This document shows positions 60,880-64,000 of a stretch of DNA of 64,000 bases, one piece after another (position 1 is the first letter of the stretch; every line of letters begins with the position of its first letter). The notes beneath the pieces are model-generated. The model saw only the letters and a list, made by a program, of their open reading frames with translations. It had not been told where the DNA came from and searched no databases. The position numbers and the translations under genes were made by a program. The stretch is from Candidatus Thiodiazotropha endolucinida. GTDB lineage: Bacteria > Pseudomonadota > Gammaproteobacteria > Chromatiales > Chromatiaceae. The DNA is taken from assembly GCF_001715975.1 (NCBI RefSeq), contig NZ_MARB01000012.1, forward strand, positions 1-64,000. The letters run 5' to 3'.

Positions 60880-61080
60880 AACAAACCCCTCTAATCATCA
60901 GGCTAGTTTGGAGCCCCCGACGACAATCTGCAAGCCTTTGGCGGAACACTCCTTTTCTCAAAATAATTGTTTTGATGCCAGTTAACATCCAAATAATCGT
61001 CACATGGAGGATGACATACTTGATCCGCAACAGATAGTGTTAAGCTATAGCCGACCAAATTCACCGATGCCTGGAATCCG

Positions 61081-61731
61081 ATGACACATGCCAAACCCAA
61101 TCCGGATAAGGCCTTTCAGCTGCGTGCACATCAAGAGAGCCTCAAGCAATGCAGTCGCTGTGATGCAATGATCGGGCCGGTCGTGACTGGACAACCTGTC
61201 GCCTCACCCGTACTTCTGGTGGGCCAGGCACCGGGTACAAAAGAGGGTATGGCAGGGAGGCCATTTGCGTGGACTGCGGGTAAAACCCTTTTCAACTGGT
61301 TCGGACGCCTGGGTATTGACGAGGAACAGTTCCGCCGGCAGGTCTACATGTCTGCCGTCTGCCGCTGTTTCCCCGGCAAGAACCCCAAAGGTGGCGACCG
61401 GGTACCAAACACACAGGAGATCGAGGCCTGTAGCCAATGGTTGCATCGGGAGCTCGAGCTGTTGCGCCCGCAGCTGATCCTTCCGGTAGGCAAGCTGGCA
61501 ATCACACAATTCATCGACGTGGACAAGCTCACACAGGTCATCGGCCACGTTCATTCCATACAGCTGCAAAATGGGATATGCGATATGATACCCCTGCCCC
61601 ACCCCTCTGGCGCCTCGACATGGCACAGAACAGAACCGGGCAAGAGCCTGTTGCAAAAGGCGCTCGAACTGATAGGCAGGCATAGGGCCTGGAATAACCT
61701 GCCGAAGGCTGCTGAACAAATGCATGGTTAA
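61081..61731 (+). CDS. Uracil-DNA glycosylase, family 4-like
   Basis: The 216-residue protein removes uracil (or similar lesions) from DNA. The motif GQAPGTKEG (49-57), followed by GRPFAWTAGKTL, and the late PHPSGAS are family features. Four Cys positions fit the 4Fe-4S cluster of family 4 enzymes: Cys24 and Cys27 (CSRC), Cys94 or Cys96, and Cys117. It stands before OsmC- and DLH-like genes, with no clear operon link. Confidence 0.85.
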   Translation: MTHAKPNPDKAFQLRAHQESLKQCSRCDAMIGPVVTGQPVASPVLLVGQAPGTKEGMAGRPFAWTAGKTLFNWFGRLGIDEEQFRRQVYMSAVCRCFPGKNPKGGDRVPNTQEIEACSQWLHRELELLRPQLILPVGKLAITQFIDVDKLTQVIGHVHSIQLQNGICDMIPLPHPSGASTWHRTEPGKSLLQKALELIGRHRAWNNLPKAAEQMHG

Positions 61732-61758
61732 AAAAACATAATATTGAGGAGGAATAGC

Positions 61759-62223
61759 ATGTCGGAAGAGATTGGCAAGTTCACGATCCAACTTGAACAG
61801 GAGGATGACTACGCATTCAGGGTGAAATTCGATTTAAAGAAGGCGCCGGACATCATCATGGACGAGCCTCCCCCATTGGGCGAACGCAACGGGCCCAATG
61901 CCTCGCGCATGTTGGCGGCGGCGGCTGCCAATTGCCTCAGCGCCAGCCTGATGTTCTGTCTTGCCAAGGAGGATGTACCGGCAAGAAACGTCCACACCGA
62001 AGTCACCTGTACCATGATAAGAAATGAGAAAAAAAGACTACGCGTGGGACGACTGGATGTAAGTATCACCGCGGGTGACGAACTGCTGGCCTCCAGGAAA
62101 CTCGATCGCTGCATGACCCTTTTCGAAGACTTCTGTGTGGTCACTGCCAGTATTCGCGAAGGTATACCGGTCGGGGTCGAAGTGGTGAACAGCGCCGGAG
62201 ACCTTCTGCACAAAGCGGAATGA
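61759..62223 (+). CDS. OsmC-like protein
   Basis: The 154-residue protein has an OsmC-like layout: NGPNASRMLAAAAANCLSAS with the first reactive Cys, and FEDFCVVTASIREG with the second, which in OsmC/Ohr act as thiol-peroxidases. The spacing and surrounding residues differ from true Ohr, so the substrate is unclear. GAGGAGGAA lies 6 nt before the start. It is followed by the DLH gene after 4 bp, suggesting one transcript. Confidence 0.85.
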   Translation: MSEEIGKFTIQLEQEDDYAFRVKFDLKKAPDIIMDEPPPLGERNGPNASRMLAAAAANCLSASLMFCLAKEDVPARNVHTEVTCTMIRNEKKRLRVGRLDVSITAGDELLASRKLDRCMTLFEDFCVVTASIREGIPVGVEVVNSAGDLLHKAE

Positions 62224-62227
62224 CGCC

Positions 62228-62887
62228 ATGGGCCGGAAAATCACACTGAAGACATCGCAGGATGAACCTTTCAGCGCCTACCTCACCGGCGATAAGGCGG
62301 CAGCATCTGCCGTGATGATTTTACATGAGTGGTGGGGAGTCATGCCCCATAACCGGCTGTGGGCCGACAGATTAGCCGACATCGGCCACCTGGCGCTGGT
62401 GGTCGACCTCTACGACGGCCGCACGACCGATGATCCGGAGTTGGCTGCGGAGATGATGCGCAATATCGATCAACAGCGCGCCGATCGAAAATTGCTGACC
62501 GCCATCGACTTTCTGCATACAACCGGTAGGCGCGTCGCCTCCTTCGGCTGCTCCTTTGGCGGCAAGGAGTCGATGCGGGCGAGCCTGCTGCAAGCGGACA
62601 AAGTCAGTGCCACAATCGTTGCTTACTGCCGCATGGAAACCGAAGTGGAGCGCCTGAAAAAATTGTCTGGACCAGTATTGGCCATCTATGCCCGGCAAGA
62701 ACGCAATTGGCCGGAAAAACAGGAGGCCTTCGAGACGGCAATGAAGGCGGCGGGTAAGCAGACCGAATCGGTCGGATTCGATGCCGCCCATGGCTTCACC
62801 AATCCCACCAGCCCGCGCTATGACGAGGCGGCTGATAAGGCATCCTGGGCGTGTATCGTCGATTTTCTGCAACGGTATTTAGGCTAG
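62228..62887 (+). CDS. Dienelactone hydrolase family protein
   Basis: The 219-residue alpha/beta-hydrolase has the DLH fold: VMILHEWWGVMPHN, then the nucleophile elbow ASFGCSFGGKES and the catalytic His in DAAHGF. In classic DLH the nucleophile is Cys (GxCxGG); here it is GCSFGG, so Ser may be the nucleophile, with Cys one position earlier. The catalytic acid region reads ARQERNW, unlike the usual Asp. Substrate unknown. It follows the OsmC-like gene by 4 bp. Confidence 0.82.
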   Translation: MGRKITLKTSQDEPFSAYLTGDKAAASAVMILHEWWGVMPHNRLWADRLADIGHLALVVDLYDGRTTDDPELAAEMMRNIDQQRADRKLLTAIDFLHTTGRRVASFGCSFGGKESMRASLLQADKVSATIVAYCRMETEVERLKKLSGPVLAIYARQERNWPEKQEAFETAMKAAGKQTESVGFDAAHGFTNPTSPRYDEAADKASWACIVDFLQRYLG

Positions 62888-63233
62888 CCTGTAGGCTTAT
62901 GAGGATCAAATGGCATTAATCGAACGGGTTCCCACCGAACTGAAGGAAATCCAGAGCGGTCTGCCGCAAACTAGAGTTTCGAAGAACGCCGAATCTGGGT
63001 GCAGTGGTGCGGTTACTCAGCTAGCCTATTCTTTCAAACAGTAAATAGAAAAGAGATCAGTGCAGGCTGAGGGGTTGTTGTGCCTGATTCTGTGTTATCC
63101 CCCATATTGAGCCTATATCAATTCCTTGAATCTTTCGATTATTCACATAATCGCACGATATATCGCTGTTATTTCTGACTGGATGGCATGACCTTCTTGT
63201 ATCTTTACCCGTCAGAAGGAAGGCTATTTAGCA
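62888..63233 (+). other. Intergenic region with a possible tiny gene
   Basis: This 346-bp gap holds one small open frame (62910-63044, 44 residues, starting MALIERVPTELKEIQSG) with GAGGAT 5 nt before its ATG. It has no recognisable domain and may be chance. After 63050 the composition becomes AT-richer. No hairpin or repeat is evident. Confidence 0.35.
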
Positions 63234-63419
63234 ATGAGTGTCTTGTCAATCTGTGATGGATGTCTTGTCAATCTGTCAATCTTGATTCGGGACGCCTGCG
63301 ATCAACAGACCAACCCCTATCATCTTGCCGGGATCGGACTATACCTCGCCGATGAATGGGTCAACACACTCGACGGGGAACTTGAAGCGCTCAGGGCATT
63401 GAGGCAACCTCAGCCATAA
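63234..63419 (+). CDS. Hypothetical 61-residue protein with repeated 5' end
   Basis: I do not recognise this protein. Its second half (YHLAGIGLYLADEWVNTLDGEL) looks like a genuine helical domain. The 5' end contains a 16-bp direct repeat, tgtcttgtcaatctgt, at 63239-63254 and 63261-63276 (period 22 bp), so the N-terminal residues partly repeat out of phase, and the true start may have been altered. AGGAAGG lies about 9 nt before the ATG. A terminator hairpin follows. Confidence 0.5.
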   Translation: MSVLSICDGCLVNLSILIRDACDQQTNPYHLAGIGLYLADEWVNTLDGELEALRALRQPQP

Positions 63420-63439
63420 ACACGGCGCTTAAAAAAGCA

Positions 63440-63474
63440 AAAGCCCCGTTCGGTAATGAGCGAGGCTTTATTTT
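63440..63474. terminator. Bidirectional terminator between small gene and SUKH gene
   Basis: A 12-pair stem with one mismatch (63440-63451 with 63458-63469) and a 6-nt loop is followed by attttt-like T residues on the plus strand. An A-run at 63431-63436 gives a T-run on the minus strand. It serves the convergent genes on both sides. Confidence 0.75.
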
Positions 63475-63486
63475 CGAGGGAGGCAT

Positions 63487-63981
63487 TTAATGGCTGTCCC
63501 GATTTATTTCGTATTCTTGGCGTACTTGCATCTCTCCTGCTAGCGCGTTCTCAAAAAAATAACTGACTGATTCCCATCTTGCTTCTGGATAGTTCATACC
63601 CTCCGAATAAAAATATACTTGAGGATCTTCACTCTCCCCCAGCAAAAAATATCCAAATTCATAACCCTGATGCATAAAAATGATAAATGCATTTTTTGGC
63701 AATAGACTGCTTTTACCTTCTTCTTCTAGCAATTCGACAGCCCATTCTTGTATCTCTAGAATGCTATCAAAAAAAATATCTGTTCCCTGGAGAAATGTTC
63801 CACTTGATTTCCCCAAGTTTTTCAAAAATTTTTTATACTCCAATGGCAACTGATACCCAGCAGTTTCTTCAATTCTTTTGATTTCAGATTCAACGCAACC
63901 TGTTATTTCTTTTTTCTCTGCAAAATAAACCGGACACCCATCGATAATTTGCCAAAATAGTTTAAGTCTGGCAATCTCTAC
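63487..63981 (-). CDS. SMI1/KNR4-like (SUKH) protein, 5' end unresolved
   Basis: The protein resembles SUKH-superfamily domains: LPLEYKKFLKNLGKSSGTFL, then an acidic middle and EFGYFLLGESEDPQVYFYSEG. SUKH proteins are often immunity proteins of polymorphic toxins. The first usable start, TTG at 63849, would cut off the first helix. Coding sense continues upstream (EKKEITGCVESEIKRIEE) to a TGA at 63982-63984 with no ATG, GTG or TTG, so the 5' end is truncated, frameshifted or uses a rare start. The region is much richer in AT than the rest of the window. No toxin gene is seen beside it. Confidence 0.55.
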   Translation of the reverse strand, partial: VEIARLKLFWQIIDGCPVYFAEKKEITGCVESEIKRIEETAGYQLPLEYKKFLKNLGKSSGTFLQGTDIFFDSILEIQEWAVELLEEEGKSSLLPKNAFIIFMHQGYEFGYFLLGESEDPQVYFYSEGMNYPEARWESVSYFFENALAGEMQVRQEYEINRDSH

Positions 63982-64000
63982 TCATCATCAGCTATCAAGG

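Overview
The window reads as a core chromosomal segment of a gammaproteobacterium. It is moderately GC-rich, almost fully coding, and has no tRNA, rRNA, CRISPR array, insertion sequence or prophage that I could recognise. The order murA-hisG-hisD-hisC, AlgW/DegS-type protease, Nif3-like gene, petABC, sspA is a conserved gammaproteobacterial layout (for example in Pseudomonas). Together with a haem-sensing kinase, PilZ proteins and many signalling genes it suggests a free-living or facultatively associated respiring bacterium. A Chromatiales or sulfur-oxidiser relative is my inference and is not proven by any gene here.

Layout. 0-12.5 kb: sspA, the cytochrome bc1 operon petABC, a Nif3-like gene, a periplasmic DegS/AlgW-type protease, a class III adenylate cyclase fused to PilZ, murA, hisGDC and a fructosamine-kinase-like gene. 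12.5-13.0 kb: an AT-rich intergenic region with an inverted pair of DnaA boxes just before priA. 13-19.4 kb: priA, a six-repeat FG-GAP lipoprotein, and a glycogen phosphorylase gene interrupted by a frameshift. 19.5-25.9 kb: phosphate block transcribed leftward, phoB-pstS-pstC-pstA-pstB-phoU, with a candidate Pho box and a terminator/attenuator between pstS and pstC. 26-31 kb: PilZ protein, argS, a SPOR protein and a chemoreceptor. 31-34 kb: feoABC ferrous iron uptake with a Fur-box-like site. 34-42 kb: methyltransferase, ClC chloride channel, PPK2, a membrane methyltransferase-like protein, a secreted Met/His-rich repeat protein, an isolated mlaC-like gene and a sensor with no output domain.

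42-55 kb: tsaC, thioredoxin-like, hemB, aroE, gamma carbonic anhydrase-like, lemA plus a GIDE-domain partner, CNP1-like, oligopeptidase A, NhaD/ArsB-type transporter, CBS protein, TtcA-like, QmcA/NfeD pair. 55-59.6 kb: a signalling block made of a degenerate REC-HDOD protein, a REC-degenerate HD-GYP protein and a haem-domain histidine kinase. 59.6-64 kb: quinone-oxidoreductase-like enzyme, uracil-DNA glycosylase, OsmC-like, dienelactone hydrolase, and an AT-rich right edge with a SUKH (SMI1/KNR4-like) gene whose 5' end does not resolve.

A short dispersed repeat built around GTGTTAACAGGCCCTAA occurs at least eight times between genes, sometimes supplying the stop codon. I saw no clear-cut new defence or mobile system. 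The strongest leads are the signalling block at 55-59.6 kb, the cyclase-PilZ fusion, the dispersed repeat family and its inverted-repeat host at 45.3 kb.
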